DNA of 64,000 bases. It comes from Desulfobulbaceae bacterium (GTDB lineage: Bacteria; Desulfobacterota; Desulfobulbia; Desulfobulbales; Desulfocapsaceae). Positions 36,488 to 45,501 of the stretch are shown here, one piece after another. A program made the translations under genes and the position numbers. The stretch covers positions 1 through 64,000 of the forward strand of contig JAITSS010000044.1 in the NCBI GenBank assembly GCA_031287565.1, written 5' to 3'. Below the pieces are notes generated by a model, which saw only the letters and a program-made list of their open reading frames with translations, was not told where the DNA came from and searched no databases. The first letter of the stretch is position 1; every line of letters starts with the position of its first letter.

Positions 36488-38143
36488 ATGAATATCGCCC
36501 TGATTCAGACCAATCCGATTATCGGCGACTTCGCCGCGAACGCCGCGACCATCGTCGCTTATGCCAAAGAAGCGGCGAAACGCGATTGCCGACTCGCGGT
36601 TTTTCCGGAAATGGCCCTCTCCGGTTATCCGCCGCAGGACCTGCTGGATCGCCCGGCCTTTCTCGCCGATCACCAACAGGCTTTGCAAACGCTTCTTTCC
36701 GAACTGCCGTCGGAGATGTTCACGCTCATCGGTTGCTTTGAGGCCAACACCGAAGCGAACGGCCAAGCGAAGCGCCTGTTTAACAGCGCCGTCACCGCCC
36801 ACGACCACCGCATCGTCCATCGAGCGCATAAACGCTTGTTGCCAACCTACGATGTCTTCGATGAAACCCGCTATTTCGAGCCGGGCGCGCCGTCACGGCC
36901 TTTAGTTATCGACGGAGAAGCCTTCGGCGTCACCATCTGCGAAGACATCTGGTTCGATGAAACCCGGCAATACGCCCACGACCCAGTGGCGGATATTTTC
37001 GCCCAGGCTGGACGAGAGCATATCACGCTCACCGCCTGCATCAATCTGTCGGCTTCACCCTTTGAACGCGGCAAAGAGGCGGTGCGGCGCCGTGTTGTGT
37101 CGCGGCTGGCGCGGCGTTTTCACACGCCCTTTCTCTATTGCAACCAGGTCGGCGGCCAGGATTCGCTGATCTTCGATGGCCGGGCCATGGCCTTCGACGG
37201 CGCGGGCGAACTGCGGGCCGTCGCTCACGCCTTCGCCGAAGACATGATCATCGTGGACAGCGCCAATGCTTGGGGCGATACGCGCGGGTCGGCGCGCTGC
37301 GACGAGGTCGAGGATGTGCTTGCCGCTTTGGTCCTCGGCCTGCATGATTATGTGAAAAAATGCGGCTTCAAACAGGTGGCGCTCGGTTTATCCGGTGGCA
37401 TCGATTCGGCCTTGACCGCCGCCATCGCCTGCCTGGCGCTTGGCCCGGAAAACGTTCTCGGCGTGGCCATGCCGTCGCGCTACAACGCCGAGGAATCGCT
37501 GGCCGATGCGCGGGCGCTGGCCGAAAACCTCGGCTGCGATTTTCAGGTTCTCCCGATTTCGCCCTTGGTCGAGGCATTTCAGACCAGCCTCGCGCCGCTC
37601 TTTCATGGCCTGCCGGAAGACCTGACGGAGCAGAATGCGCAAGCCAGGATCAGAGGCAATCTGTTGATGGCGATTTCCAACAAATTCGGAAGATTGCTTC
37701 TGACCACCGGCAACAAGAGCGAGATGGCCGTCGGCTACTGCACCCTGTACGGCGATATGAGCGGCGGCCTGGCGGTGATCGCCGACTGTCCGAAGGGCCT
37801 GGTCTATCAGCTTTCAGAGTTGATCAACCGCGAGCGGATCATTATTCCCAGGCGCATCATCGAAAAAGCGCCCTCCGCCGAACTGAAACCCGACCAGCGC
37901 GACCAGGACGACCTACCTCCCTATCCGGTTTTAGATGCCATTCTCGAACGCTATCTCGAAGAAAGTCAGAGCGAGGCGGACATTGTCGCGGCGGGTTTCG
38001 ACCCGGCGGTGACTTCCGACATCCTGCGGCGCATTCGCCTGAACGAATACAAGCGCAAACAAGCGCCTATCACCTTAAAAGTGACCGGCAAAGCCTTCGG
38101 CTCCGGACGACGCTATCCGATCTGCCAGAACTATCGCGGTTAG
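36488..38143 (+). CDS. nadE: Glutamine-dependent NAD+ synthetase
   Basis: Last step of NAD+ synthesis: amidation of nicotinate adenine dinucleotide using glutamine nitrogen. The N-terminal half is a nitrilase-type glutaminase with the E-K-C triad visible in FPEMALSGYPPQD, HKRLLPTYDVFDE and VTICEDIWF. The C-terminal half is the synthetase with the P-loop LGLSGGIDSALTAA and the segments MPSRYNAEESLADA and TGNKSEMAVGYCTLYGDM. The 551 residues are normal for the shorter bacterial two-domain enzymes. Confidence 0.95.
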   Translation: MNIALIQTNPIIGDFAANAATIVAYAKEAAKRDCRLAVFPEMALSGYPPQDLLDRPAFLADHQQALQTLLSELPSEMFTLIGCFEANTEANGQAKRLFNSAVTAHDHRIVHRAHKRLLPTYDVFDETRYFEPGAPSRPLVIDGEAFGVTICEDIWFDETRQYAHDPVADIFAQAGREHITLTACINLSASPFERGKEAVRRRVVSRLARRFHTPFLYCNQVGGQDSLIFDGRAMAFDGAGELRAVAHAFAEDMIIVDSANAWGDTRGSARCDEVEDVLAALVLGLHDYVKKCGFKQVALGLSGGIDSALTAAIACLALGPENVLGVAMPSRYNAEESLADARALAENLGCDFQVLPISPLVEAFQTSLAPLFHGLPEDLTEQNAQARIRGNLLMAISNKFGRLLLTTGNKSEMAVGYCTLYGDMSGGLAVIADCPKGLVYQLSELINRERIIIPRRIIEKAPSAELKPDQRDQDDLPPYPVLDAILERYLEESQSEADIVAAGFDPAVTSDILRRIRLNEYKRKQAPITLKVTGKAFGSGRRYPICQNYRG

Positions 38144-38158
38144 CGGACGCGGCGACTG

Positions 38159-39982
38159 ATGGCAACAGGAACATCGCCGGGATGGCGGCGGATGAATCTG
38201 GCGGCCTGCCTGTCCGCCGCCCGCAGACAGGCGCTTGTGGTTCTGGTCATGCTGTTCGCCGTTCTCTTATGGCGCGAATCGACGCGGCAACGGCCGCCGG
38301 AACTGAGCCTGACTAAATCAGGAACCGTCGATATGTGCCTGTCCTGCCATGCAGAAGAAAAAGAGGGAAAGCTCGACGCGGCGCACGACCCGGCGATTCT
38401 GGGTTGCGCCGTCTGCCATCTCGGCGACGCCTTGGTCGCCGAGGCGAAAAAAGCGCATATCGGCATGGTGAAAAATCCCGGCGACCTGCGCCACGCCGCC
38501 AGAACCTGCTCGGTCGAAGGCTGCCACCCCGCCGATATACACAAGGTGAAAAACTCGCTGATGGCCACCAATCGCGGCATCATCGGCACCCTTTTGTCCT
38601 ACTGGGGTGAGACAAAAAGCCAGAATACCGAGCTGACCGTGGAACAGCTGATCGATTCCGGCGAGAACTCGTTCGCCCTGGATTATTTCAGAAAGCTCTG
38701 CGCCAGCTGCCATTTATGGAAGCAAAAGGGCGACATGCCCGACGCCCCGGATTTTTTCAATGAAAAAGGCGGTGGCTGTTCGGCCTGTCATGTGGTGCCG
38801 CCGCCGGGCGCGGAAAAACCTGCGGCTCTGCCCGGCGATGACCAGGAAGTTCCTGAAACGAAAGGGAAAAAATTGCATTCCTGGCTGACAAAAAAAGTCG
38901 CGAGCGACCACTGCGTGCGTTGCCACAACCGCTCAGCGCGGATTGGTCTTTCTTATATCGGCAAATACGAATCGGAAGGCGGCGGCGCACCCTTTGAGAA
39001 CGGCGGTCTGTCATCCAAACAATTGCCAGGCGAACGCTTTTATCTTGATTTGGCTGATGATGTTCACCACCGGCGCGGCATGGAGTGCATTGATTGCCAC
39101 ACCAGGGAGGAAATCATGGGCGACGGCCACAGTTACGCCCATTATGAAGAGCAGGTCGAAATAGGCTGCGCAAGCTGCCACCGCCACGAGCGCGACGAGC
39201 GCTTGGGCAAGACCGAAAAGGGGCGGATGATGACCAATATTGATGCGGGAAAACGGCTCCTCACCGGCAAAGTGGATGGCAAAATCCGCCCGCTGAAAGC
39301 GCCGAAAGCGGGCGTCTGCGATTTTTCGGCGCACCGGCGACTCGGCTGCGAATCCTGCCATTCGCCATGGACGCCGCAGTGCAATGGCTGCCACATCGAA
39401 CGCGACATGCGGACAAACCATCTCGATAAATTATCGCTCAAAGAAACCGCCGGGCGCTGGCGCGAGGGCCGATCTTATATTCGTTATGAAAAACCGATGC
39501 TGGCGGTCTGGGACAATCGCGTCGTTATCGTCACGCCGGGATGTCAGGATATAGTCACCGATGTGGATAAAAACGGTCAGAGACGGGCTAAGCTCAACCG
39601 CTTCACCATGGCGGCGATCAATCCGCACACCATCCAGGAACAAGGCCGCGCCTGCGCCGACTGCCACGCTGAGCCAAAGACCGTGGGTTTAGGCGAAGGC
39701 CGAGTGGCGCTGAAAAATGGCGACTTGACCTTTGTCGGCATCGACCAGGGCCTGCAAACCGGCTTGGGGCCGACCCCGCCTTTGGACGCCTACGTCGATA
39801 TCAACGGCAAAGCCTTGCAGAAGGGTTCGCGCCCCGGTCTGCGCCCGTTTACCAAAGAAGAGTTGCGGCGGATTCTGCGGGTTGGCTTGTGCGTCGCCTG
39901 CCATGACAACTACCACGACGCGGCCTGGCGGAACTATGACGGCAAAACGCAATGCCCGAAGACGAAGATTTTCTTGCCTTAA
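38159..39982 (+). CDS. Membrane-anchored multihaem cytochrome c
   Basis: The 607-residue protein has eleven CXXCH haem sites (CLSCH, CAVCH, CASCH, CSACH, CVRCH, CIDCH, CASCH, CESCH, CNGCH, CADCH, CVACH) and one CX4CH site (CSVEGCH), so it may bind up to twelve haems. An N-terminal hydrophobic segment (QALVVLVMLFAVLLW) probably anchors it in the inner membrane with haems in the periplasm. Such proteins move electrons in anaerobic respiration. I cannot assign a terminal acceptor. Start could also be the ATG at 38192. It stands between nadE and fabG without other redox genes. Confidence 0.85.
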   Translation: MATGTSPGWRRMNLAACLSAARRQALVVLVMLFAVLLWRESTRQRPPELSLTKSGTVDMCLSCHAEEKEGKLDAAHDPAILGCAVCHLGDALVAEAKKAHIGMVKNPGDLRHAARTCSVEGCHPADIHKVKNSLMATNRGIIGTLLSYWGETKSQNTELTVEQLIDSGENSFALDYFRKLCASCHLWKQKGDMPDAPDFFNEKGGGCSACHVVPPPGAEKPAALPGDDQEVPETKGKKLHSWLTKKVASDHCVRCHNRSARIGLSYIGKYESEGGGAPFENGGLSSKQLPGERFYLDLADDVHHRRGMECIDCHTREEIMGDGHSYAHYEEQVEIGCASCHRHERDERLGKTEKGRMMTNIDAGKRLLTGKVDGKIRPLKAPKAGVCDFSAHRRLGCESCHSPWTPQCNGCHIERDMRTNHLDKLSLKETAGRWREGRSYIRYEKPMLAVWDNRVVIVTPGCQDIVTDVDKNGQRRAKLNRFTMAAINPHTIQEQGRACADCHAEPKTVGLGEGRVALKNGDLTFVGIDQGLQTGLGPTPPLDAYVDINGKALQKGSRPGLRPFTKEELRRILRVGLCVACHDNYHDAAWRNYDGKTQCPKTKIFLP

Positions 39983-40016
39983 ATGCTTATTGAGAGCGTT
40001 TAATATGGATAACATG

Positions 40017-40046
40017 TTGCCTTGTTTAGATGATTGTTTCTATAAT
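40017..40046 (+). promoter_or_regulatory. Candidate sigma-70 promoter for fabG-fabZ
   Basis: TTGCCT, 18 bases, TATAAT in the 143-base gap before fabG. The -10 is a perfect match and the -35 matches four of six. It would give a leader of about 75 bases. Confidence 0.5.
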
Positions 40047-40125
40047 TGACGATCAGACGTCGTTTGGATGCTTCGATCAATCGCTAATCACCCATAACAT
40101 TTTTCAGGTATAAGCCTTAAAAATC

Positions 40126-40866
40126 ATGCCCGAATTCACAGATAAAAAAGCGGTCGTCACCGGCGCGACGCGGGGAATTGGCCGCGCCGTCACCGAAGCC
40201 TTGCTGGAACAAGGCGCCATGGTCGTCGGCCTCTATAGCGGCGATGAACAGGCGGCGGCAAACCTGCGCGACGAGGCGGCCCGCTTTGCTTCGCGTCTGC
40301 GCCTGACACGCCTGGATGTCAGCGATTATCCGGCGGCGGCCCGATTTTTCGCCGCCTTCGAGGAAGAATTCGATACCCTGGACATCCTCGTCAACAACGC
40401 CGGCATCCGCCGCGACGCCGTGCTGGCCCTGATGAAAGAAGAGGAATGGCGACGGGTCATCGACGTGAACCTGACCGGCGGATTTATCACATCAAGGCTG
40501 GCTTTGCCTTTAATGCTCAAGCAGAAGTATGGCCGCATCATTTTCATCACCTCGCCAATGGGCCGCATGGGTTTTCCTGGCCAGGCGAATTACGCCGCCT
40601 CCAAAGCCGGCCAGGTCGCTATGGCGCGTTCTTTGTGCCAGGAAGTGGCGAAGCGGAAAATCACCGTGAACTGCGTATCGCCGGGTTTCATCGCCACTGA
40701 TTTTATCGGCGACCTGGATGAAACCCGCATGAAAGAATACAAAAAAATGGTGCCGTCCGGGCGTTTCGGCACACCACAAGAAGTCGCCCAGGCCGTGCTG
40801 TTTCTCGCCGGAAGCGAAGCCGCCTACATCAACGGCGCGGTGCTGGAAATCACGGGTGGATTATGA
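40126..40866 (+). CDS. fabG: 3-oxoacyl-ACP reductase (FabG-like SDR)
   Basis: NADPH-dependent reduction of 3-ketoacyl thioesters. The 246-residue short-chain dehydrogenase has the cofactor motif TGATRGIGRAV, NNAG in DILVNNAGI, the active-site serine in FITSPMGRMG and YAASKAG with the catalytic tyrosine and lysine. It resembles FabG enzymes of specialised lipid clusters because it is followed at once by a FabZ-like dehydratase. The stop overlaps the next start by four bases (ATGA). Confidence 0.88.
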   Translation: MPEFTDKKAVVTGATRGIGRAVTEALLEQGAMVVGLYSGDEQAAANLRDEAARFASRLRLTRLDVSDYPAAARFFAAFEEEFDTLDILVNNAGIRRDAVLALMKEEEWRRVIDVNLTGGFITSRLALPLMLKQKYGRIIFITSPMGRMGFPGQANYAASKAGQVAMARSLCQEVAKRKITVNCVSPGFIATDFIGDLDETRMKEYKKMVPSGRFGTPQEVAQAVLFLAGSEAAYINGAVLEITGGL

Positions 40867-41297
40867 AACCCGCCGCCGAAATTCTCGCCCGCCTGCCGCA
40901 CCGCCCGCCCTTTTTGTTTGTTGATGCCATCGTCGAGCGCGGCGAAAATTGTCTGCGGGCGGCGGTGACATTTCCAGCCGATTGGCCGGTGTTCGCGGGC
41001 CATTATCCCGGCCAGGCCATCGTTCCGGGAGTTATTTTGTGCGAGGCAATTTTTCAGAGCGGCGCGCTTTTGATCGGCGAACTTGCGCGCGACATGGCCG
41101 AAACGCCGTCGGGGTCGCCGCTGGTCGCCCGCATCTTCGCGGCGAAATTCAAACGCGAAGTCGGGCCAGGCGAGCGGTTGGACATTGAGGTGGCGCTGAC
41201 CGAAAAAATGGCCTCGGCCTGGCTGATGAAGGGGACAGCGAGAGTGGCGGGCAAGGTGGCGGCGCAGGTCGAATTTTCCTGTGTCCTGAAATCCTAA
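40863..41297 (+). CDS. FabZ-like 3-hydroxyacyl-ACP dehydratase
   Basis: A 144-residue hot-dog-fold protein. LPHRPPFLFVDAI and FAGHYPGQAIVPGVILCEAI contain the catalytic histidine and glutamate of FabZ. The segment KFKREVGPGERLDIEV is also typical. Coupled by a four-base overlap to fabG. Housekeeping FabZ normally lies in the lpxD-fabZ-lpxA cluster, so this copy may serve a separate lipid or polyketide-like product; that is inference. Confidence 0.85.
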   Translation: MKPAAEILARLPHRPPFLFVDAIVERGENCLRAAVTFPADWPVFAGHYPGQAIVPGVILCEAIFQSGALLIGELARDMAETPSGSPLVARIFAAKFKREVGPGERLDIEVALTEKMASAWLMKGTARVAGKVAAQVEFSCVLKS

Positions 41298-41483
41298 TCT
41301 GGTTTTCGCCGGGCGAGGCGGCGCTTGCCGGATTTTTCCCTTGACAAGCGTTCGAGTGGCGGCAAGATGACGCCGCCCCTTGAAATTTGTATGGAAGCGA
41401 GTAATATGCCGCGCCGTTTTTCCTATCTTTACTGGCTTTATCCAACATTTCTCCCTGTTCCATAACCGCCGTTAGAGGACGCT

Positions 41484-42182
41484 GTGCAACTTTCCATCAC
41501 CAGTATGATTATGCACGCTGGCCCGATTGGTCAGCTTGTGATGTTCGCGCTGTTGTGTTTTTCGATTGTTTCCTGGGCCATCGTATTCAAAAAAATCGCC
41601 CTGTATCGCAAAGTACGAAGAGACAGCGAGGAATTTCTCGAAGCCTTCTGGGCCTCATCCAATCTCAGCGAGGCGCGCAAATCCGCCGATGAATTCGACT
41701 ACAGCCCGGAAGCGGGGGTCTTCATCGCCGGTTTCGCCGAGCTTCAGAAAATCAACAAGATACGCGCCAAGAAGGAAGAAGGCGGCCCGGAAACCCTGGA
41801 CATGCAGTTGGCGACCATGGACAACCTGAAACGGGCGGTGCGCAAGGCCGAGGCGCAACTGATCGGCGAGCTAGGTTCTTCCCTGTCGTTTCTCGCCACC
41901 ACCGGCAGCGCCTCTCCCTTTGTCGGCTTGTTCGGCACGGTCTGGGGCATCATGGCCTCCTTCCACGACATCGGCCAGCGCGGTTCGGCCTCGCTCACCG
42001 TGGTCGCTCCCGGCATCTCCGAGGCGCTGGTCGCCACCGCCGCCGGTCTGGCCGTCGCCATTCCGGCGGTGATTTTTTACAATTATTTTTCCAACCGCAT
42101 CGAAGAAATCAACAGCGACGTGCGCAATTTTAGCACCGATTTCCTCAATCTGGTCGAGCGCGATTTCTTAAGCCGCGTCTGA
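41484..42182 (+). CDS. tolQ: TolQ, proton channel of the Tol system
   Basis: Inner-membrane component that with TolR uses the proton motive force to drive TolA. The 232 residues have three membrane segments (about 15-35, 130-155, 165-190), and the conserved SPFVGLFGTVWGIMASF and LVATAAGLAVAIPAVIFYN regions of the ExbB/TolQ family. The start is GTG at 41484 with GAGGA upstream. First gene of a six-gene Tol operon. Confidence 0.93.
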   Translation: MQLSITSMIMHAGPIGQLVMFALLCFSIVSWAIVFKKIALYRKVRRDSEEFLEAFWASSNLSEARKSADEFDYSPEAGVFIAGFAELQKINKIRAKKEEGGPETLDMQLATMDNLKRAVRKAEAQLIGELGSSLSFLATTGSASPFVGLFGTVWGIMASFHDIGQRGSASLTVVAPGISEALVATAAGLAVAIPAVIFYNYFSNRIEEINSDVRNFSTDFLNLVERDFLSRV

Positions 42183-42207
42183 TTTTTTTCTCGCATACGG
42201 GTGAAGC

Positions 42208-42618
42208 ATGTCGATGATGCGGTCGAAAGGCGGCAAACGGTTGGTCGCCGATATTAACGTCACCCCATTGGTGGACGTGATGCTGGTTCTGTTGATCATT
42301 TTCATGGTCACAGCGCCGATGATGACCCAGGGCATCGACCTTGACCTGCACGAAACCACCGATGCGCCGCGTCCCCAGGAACAAAAAGACCAACCAATCA
42401 TCATATCCGTTGGTCAGGATGGCAAACTCGTCCTGAAGGAAAGCGAAATGAGCCGCGAACAGCTCATGCGGGAACTGACAGGCATGTCGAAAGAAGACAA
42501 AAAACATAAAATGCTCATCATCAGGGCTGACCGCAACGCCCCCTACGGCCTGGTCGCGACCTTGTTCGCCGATGCGCGCGGCGCGGGCTTTTTGAACCTG
42601 ACTCCCGCCATCAGGTGA
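42208..42618 (+). CDS. tolR: TolR/ExbD-family protein, first copy
   Basis: A 136-residue single-pass inner-membrane protein with the transmembrane segment DINVTPLVDVMLVLLIIFMV, whose aspartate carries protons, and a periplasmic domain. Its first 50 residues are nearly identical to those of the next gene, so the pair arose by duplication. It lies 25 bases after tolQ. Confidence 0.9.
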   Translation: MSMMRSKGGKRLVADINVTPLVDVMLVLLIIFMVTAPMMTQGIDLDLHETTDAPRPQEQKDQPIIISVGQDGKLVLKESEMSREQLMRELTGMSKEDKKHKMLIIRADRNAPYGLVATLFADARGAGFLNLTPAIR

Positions 42619-42621
42619 ACC

Positions 42622-43056
42622 ATGGGCATGATGGGGTCAAAGGGCGGCAAGGGTTTGGTTGCCGACATCAACGTCACACCGTTGGTGGACGTGATGTTGG
42701 TGCTCCTGATTATTTTCATGGTCACGGCGCCGATGATGACGCAATCAGGCGACATCGACCTGCCGGAGACCGTGGCGGAACCGCTGCGCCAGAAAGACGA
42801 TCCGCTGGCCATCTCCATTGACAAAGAAGGCCGGATCAAATTGAAGAATACCGACATGACCGAAGCGCTGCTGGTGCAGGAATTGGACAAAATGCCGGAT
42901 GAGGAAAAAAAGGAGCAGATGATTTATCTCAGCGCCGACAAAAACGTGCCCTACGAAAAGATTTATTCCCTTTTTTTGGCGCTGTCGAAAATCGGTTTTG
43001 CAAAAGTGGGCATGGTCACCGAACATAGCGATGACGCCACGGACAAGCGGAACTAG
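42622..43056 (+). CDS. tolR: TolR/ExbD-family protein, second copy
   Basis: A 144-residue paralogue of the preceding gene, three bases downstream. The membrane helix (DINVTPLVDVMLVLLIIFMVTAP) is almost unchanged while the periplasmic halves differ (LPETVAEPLRQKDDPL against LHETTDAPRPQEQKDQ). Two ExbD-type subunits per operon are common in deltaproteobacterial Tol/Ton loci and may form a heterodimer with one TolQ ring. Confidence 0.9.
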   Translation: MGMMGSKGGKGLVADINVTPLVDVMLVLLIIFMVTAPMMTQSGDIDLPETVAEPLRQKDDPLAISIDKEGRIKLKNTDMTEALLVQELDKMPDEEKKEQMIYLSADKNVPYEKIYSLFLALSKIGFAKVGMVTEHSDDATDKRN

Positions 43057-43067
43057 GTGATTGTCCA

Positions 43068-44168
43068 GTGCGGCGCAAGCGACGTGGAACATATCTGCCC
43101 GACGGCAACCCGTATTTACCCGTAATCGCCGCCATTTGCGCCCATCTTCTGGTTATGGCGCTGATTGTATTCCTGCCATCGATCGCTCTCCAACGCGAAC
43201 CAGAACAGGTCGTGACTATCAATTTAATTGACCTGCCCGCGCCACCCGCGTCGGCCGGAGGCGGCCCGCCACCAAAGACTGAACGCCAGGCCGAGAGCAA
43301 ACCGGCGGCCAAGCCTCAAGCCAAACCAGAACCGGCGCCGGAACCAGCGAAGATCGAAGCAACCCCGGTGAAGGAAAAAGCCAAGCCGGAGCCGCCGCCA
43401 CCACCGAAAAAAATCGAACCGAAGCCGGTCAAAGAGAAGCCCGCGCCAGAGGTGGTGAAGGAACCGCCGCCACCGCCCAAAGCCGTATCGCTGAAACCCC
43501 GGCAGGTCAAAAAACTCGCGCCAGAACCGCCAAAACAAGAAGTCGTGAAGAAACGCGACGACAAGGCGATCAAACGCGAGATGGACAAAATACGCGAGCA
43601 ACTGGCCCAGGAAGAAAAGCGGCGTGAGTTAAGCCAACTGCGAAAACAACTGGCCCAGGAAGGGCGAATGCGCGACCAGAAGAAGCGCGAGCAAGCGGCG
43701 GCGGAAGAACGGGCGGCGGCGGCGGAAGCGGCGAGGCTGACCCGCCAGCTTGAAGAATACAAAGACCAGGCGCGACTGATGGAAGCGCGCGAGCAGGGCC
43801 TTGGTTCCGGCGCCAGCCGCAGCCAGACGAGCGATAAGGCCCAAAGCGCGTCGTCAAGCGGCGCTGACAGCGCCTTGGCCAGTCAATACTACTCGCGCAT
43901 TGCCGGGCAATTGCAATCCTACTGGAAGCTGCCCGACTTCAAGGATTGGCCGCCGAGTATGGTGGCGACTGTGGCCGTCACCATTGACAAGAGTGGTAAA
44001 ATTCTGGATGTTCAGTTCGAGAAACGCTCCGGCGACGACGCTTTTGACCGGCTGGTGAGAAAGACGCTGGATGACGCCGATCCTCTGCCGCCGATTCCGC
44101 CCGCCTTAAAAAAAGAACGTCTGGAAATAGGTTTTCACTTCAAGCCCGGTTCCATCACCGGACGATAA
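43068..44168 (+). CDS. tolA: TolA / TonB-like energy transducer
   Basis: Spans the periplasm from the inner membrane. One N-terminal membrane segment (YLPVIAAICAHLLVMALIVFL), a long proline/lysine-rich region, a charged helical segment (REQLAQEEKRRELSQLRKQL) of TolA type, and a C-terminal TonB/TolA domain (YYSRIAGQLQSYWKLPDF, VATVAVTIDKSGKILDVQ). The 366 residues and location next to tolB identify it as TolA. Start is GTG. Confidence 0.88.
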   Translation: MRRKRRGTYLPDGNPYLPVIAAICAHLLVMALIVFLPSIALQREPEQVVTINLIDLPAPPASAGGGPPPKTERQAESKPAAKPQAKPEPAPEPAKIEATPVKEKAKPEPPPPPKKIEPKPVKEKPAPEVVKEPPPPPKAVSLKPRQVKKLAPEPPKQEVVKKRDDKAIKREMDKIREQLAQEEKRRELSQLRKQLAQEGRMRDQKKREQAAAEERAAAAEAARLTRQLEEYKDQARLMEAREQGLGSGASRSQTSDKAQSASSSGADSALASQYYSRIAGQLQSYWKLPDFKDWPPSMVATVAVTIDKSGKILDVQFEKRSGDDAFDRLVRKTLDDADPLPPIPPALKKERLEIGFHFKPGSITGR

Positions 44169-44190
44169 TTTTCACACGGGTGTGCATCCC

Positions 44191-45471
44191 ATGTCTCAAA
44201 TCCGTCGCGCCGTTTTGCCGCTGTTCCTGTTGACCGTTATTCTGTTGACCGCCTGCCGGGCCATGGCCGATGAGCGGGTGTACCTTGATATTTCCTCCAG
44301 CGACACCAGAAAAATCCAGTTTGCCGTTCCCGACCTGGCGTCCAAGAGCGGCGGGCGTCCGCAACTGGGGCGCGATCTCGCCGACATCATCGGCAAAGCG
44401 TTGGTTTTTCATGGCATCATCTCGCTTATGCCGTCAAGCGACTACGGCAACAATCCCGACTCTGACTGGAAAAAGCTGGGCCTGGATTATGTGGTTCTGG
44501 GCAATTACAGCAGCTCAGGACAAAGCCTGTCGTTGGAGCTGCGGCTGCTTGAGGCGGCGTCCGGCGATCTCGTCACCGGGAAAACCTATACCGGCACAGT
44601 CAGCCAGAGACACAAGATGCTGTATAAATTCTGTGATGAAGTGATTCTGGCGCTCACCGGCAAACCCGGCATCGCCTCGACGAAAATCGCCTACGTCTCC
44701 TTCGACGGACGGGCGAAGGAAGCCTACACCACCGATATTCTCGGCAGCGCCCAGCGCCGCGTCACCCGACACCAGAATCTGGTCGTATCGCCGCGTTTCT
44801 CCCGCGACGGCAATTACCTGGCCTATAGTTCGTACCACACCGGCAACCAGAATCTCTACATCACCGACCTGCGCCAGAGCGCCACCACCACCCGCATTAT
44901 GGGCTTCAAAGGACTGAACTACGGCCCGGCCTATTCCCCCGATGGCCGCTCCATGATCGTCACGCTGTCAAAGGACGGCAACCCCGACCTCTATCTCTGC
45001 GCGCCGCAAGGGAAAATCATCGAACGCCTGACCCAGGGGCAAGGCATCAACACCTCGGCTTCCTGGTCGCCGGACGGCACGCGCATCGCCTTTGTCTCCG
45101 ACCGCACCGGTAAACCGCAGGTCTATGTTATGGACATGCGCACCCGGCAGGCGCAACGGGTCAGTTTCGAGGGCAACGAGAATGCTGAACCAGCCTGGTC
45201 GCCAACCGAAGACCTGATTGTCTATTCCAGCCTGGTCGGCGGCGTGTATCAGTTGTTTCTTGTCCGTCCGGGGCAGGGCGATTCAATACAGCTCACCGAT
45301 GACCTCAGCCACCACGAAACGCCAAATTGGTCGCCAGACGGCAATCAGATTGTTTATGCGCGACGCGGCGGCCGTTCGCACCAACTCTGCGCCATCCTGA
45401 AAAATGGCACATTTAACCGACAACTCTTCAATTTTTCCGGCGATCAGACCTATCCGCAGTGGTCACGATGA
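44191..45471 (+). CDS. tolB: TolB periplasmic beta-propeller
   Basis: Periplasmic protein that normally binds Pal and outer-membrane proteins. The 426-residue precursor has an N-terminal TolB domain (about 30-150) and repeated propeller strands with the pattern SPDG..IAF.S (SWSPDGTRIAFVSDRTG, NWSPDGNQIVYARRGG). The signal sequence ends AMADE, but LTAC just before it also fits a lipobox, so it might be lipid-anchored. I chose the ATG at 44191 over the GTG nine bases upstream. pal, usually next, is absent. Confidence 0.93.
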   Translation: MSQIRRAVLPLFLLTVILLTACRAMADERVYLDISSSDTRKIQFAVPDLASKSGGRPQLGRDLADIIGKALVFHGIISLMPSSDYGNNPDSDWKKLGLDYVVLGNYSSSGQSLSLELRLLEAASGDLVTGKTYTGTVSQRHKMLYKFCDEVILALTGKPGIASTKIAYVSFDGRAKEAYTTDILGSAQRRVTRHQNLVVSPRFSRDGNYLAYSSYHTGNQNLYITDLRQSATTTRIMGFKGLNYGPAYSPDGRSMIVTLSKDGNPDLYLCAPQGKIIERLTQGQGINTSASWSPDGTRIAFVSDRTGKPQVYVMDMRTRQAQRVSFEGNENAEPAWSPTEDLIVYSSLVGGVYQLFLVRPGQGDSIQLTDDLSHHETPNWSPDGNQIVYARRGGRSHQLCAILKNGTFNRQLFNFSGDQTYPQWSR

Positions 45472-45501
45472 ACCGCGACAACCCATAACCGTCCATTCGC
45501 C

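Noticed and set aside
37360-38316. 318-codon plus-strand ORF in a second frame of nadE
   Set aside because: The nadE frame carries all catalytic motifs; the other frame is rich in arginine and has no recognisable domain.
41342-41372. TTGACA upstream of tolQ as a promoter
   Set aside because: The -35 is perfect but no acceptable -10 lies at 16-18 bases (AAGATG only), so I did not list it.
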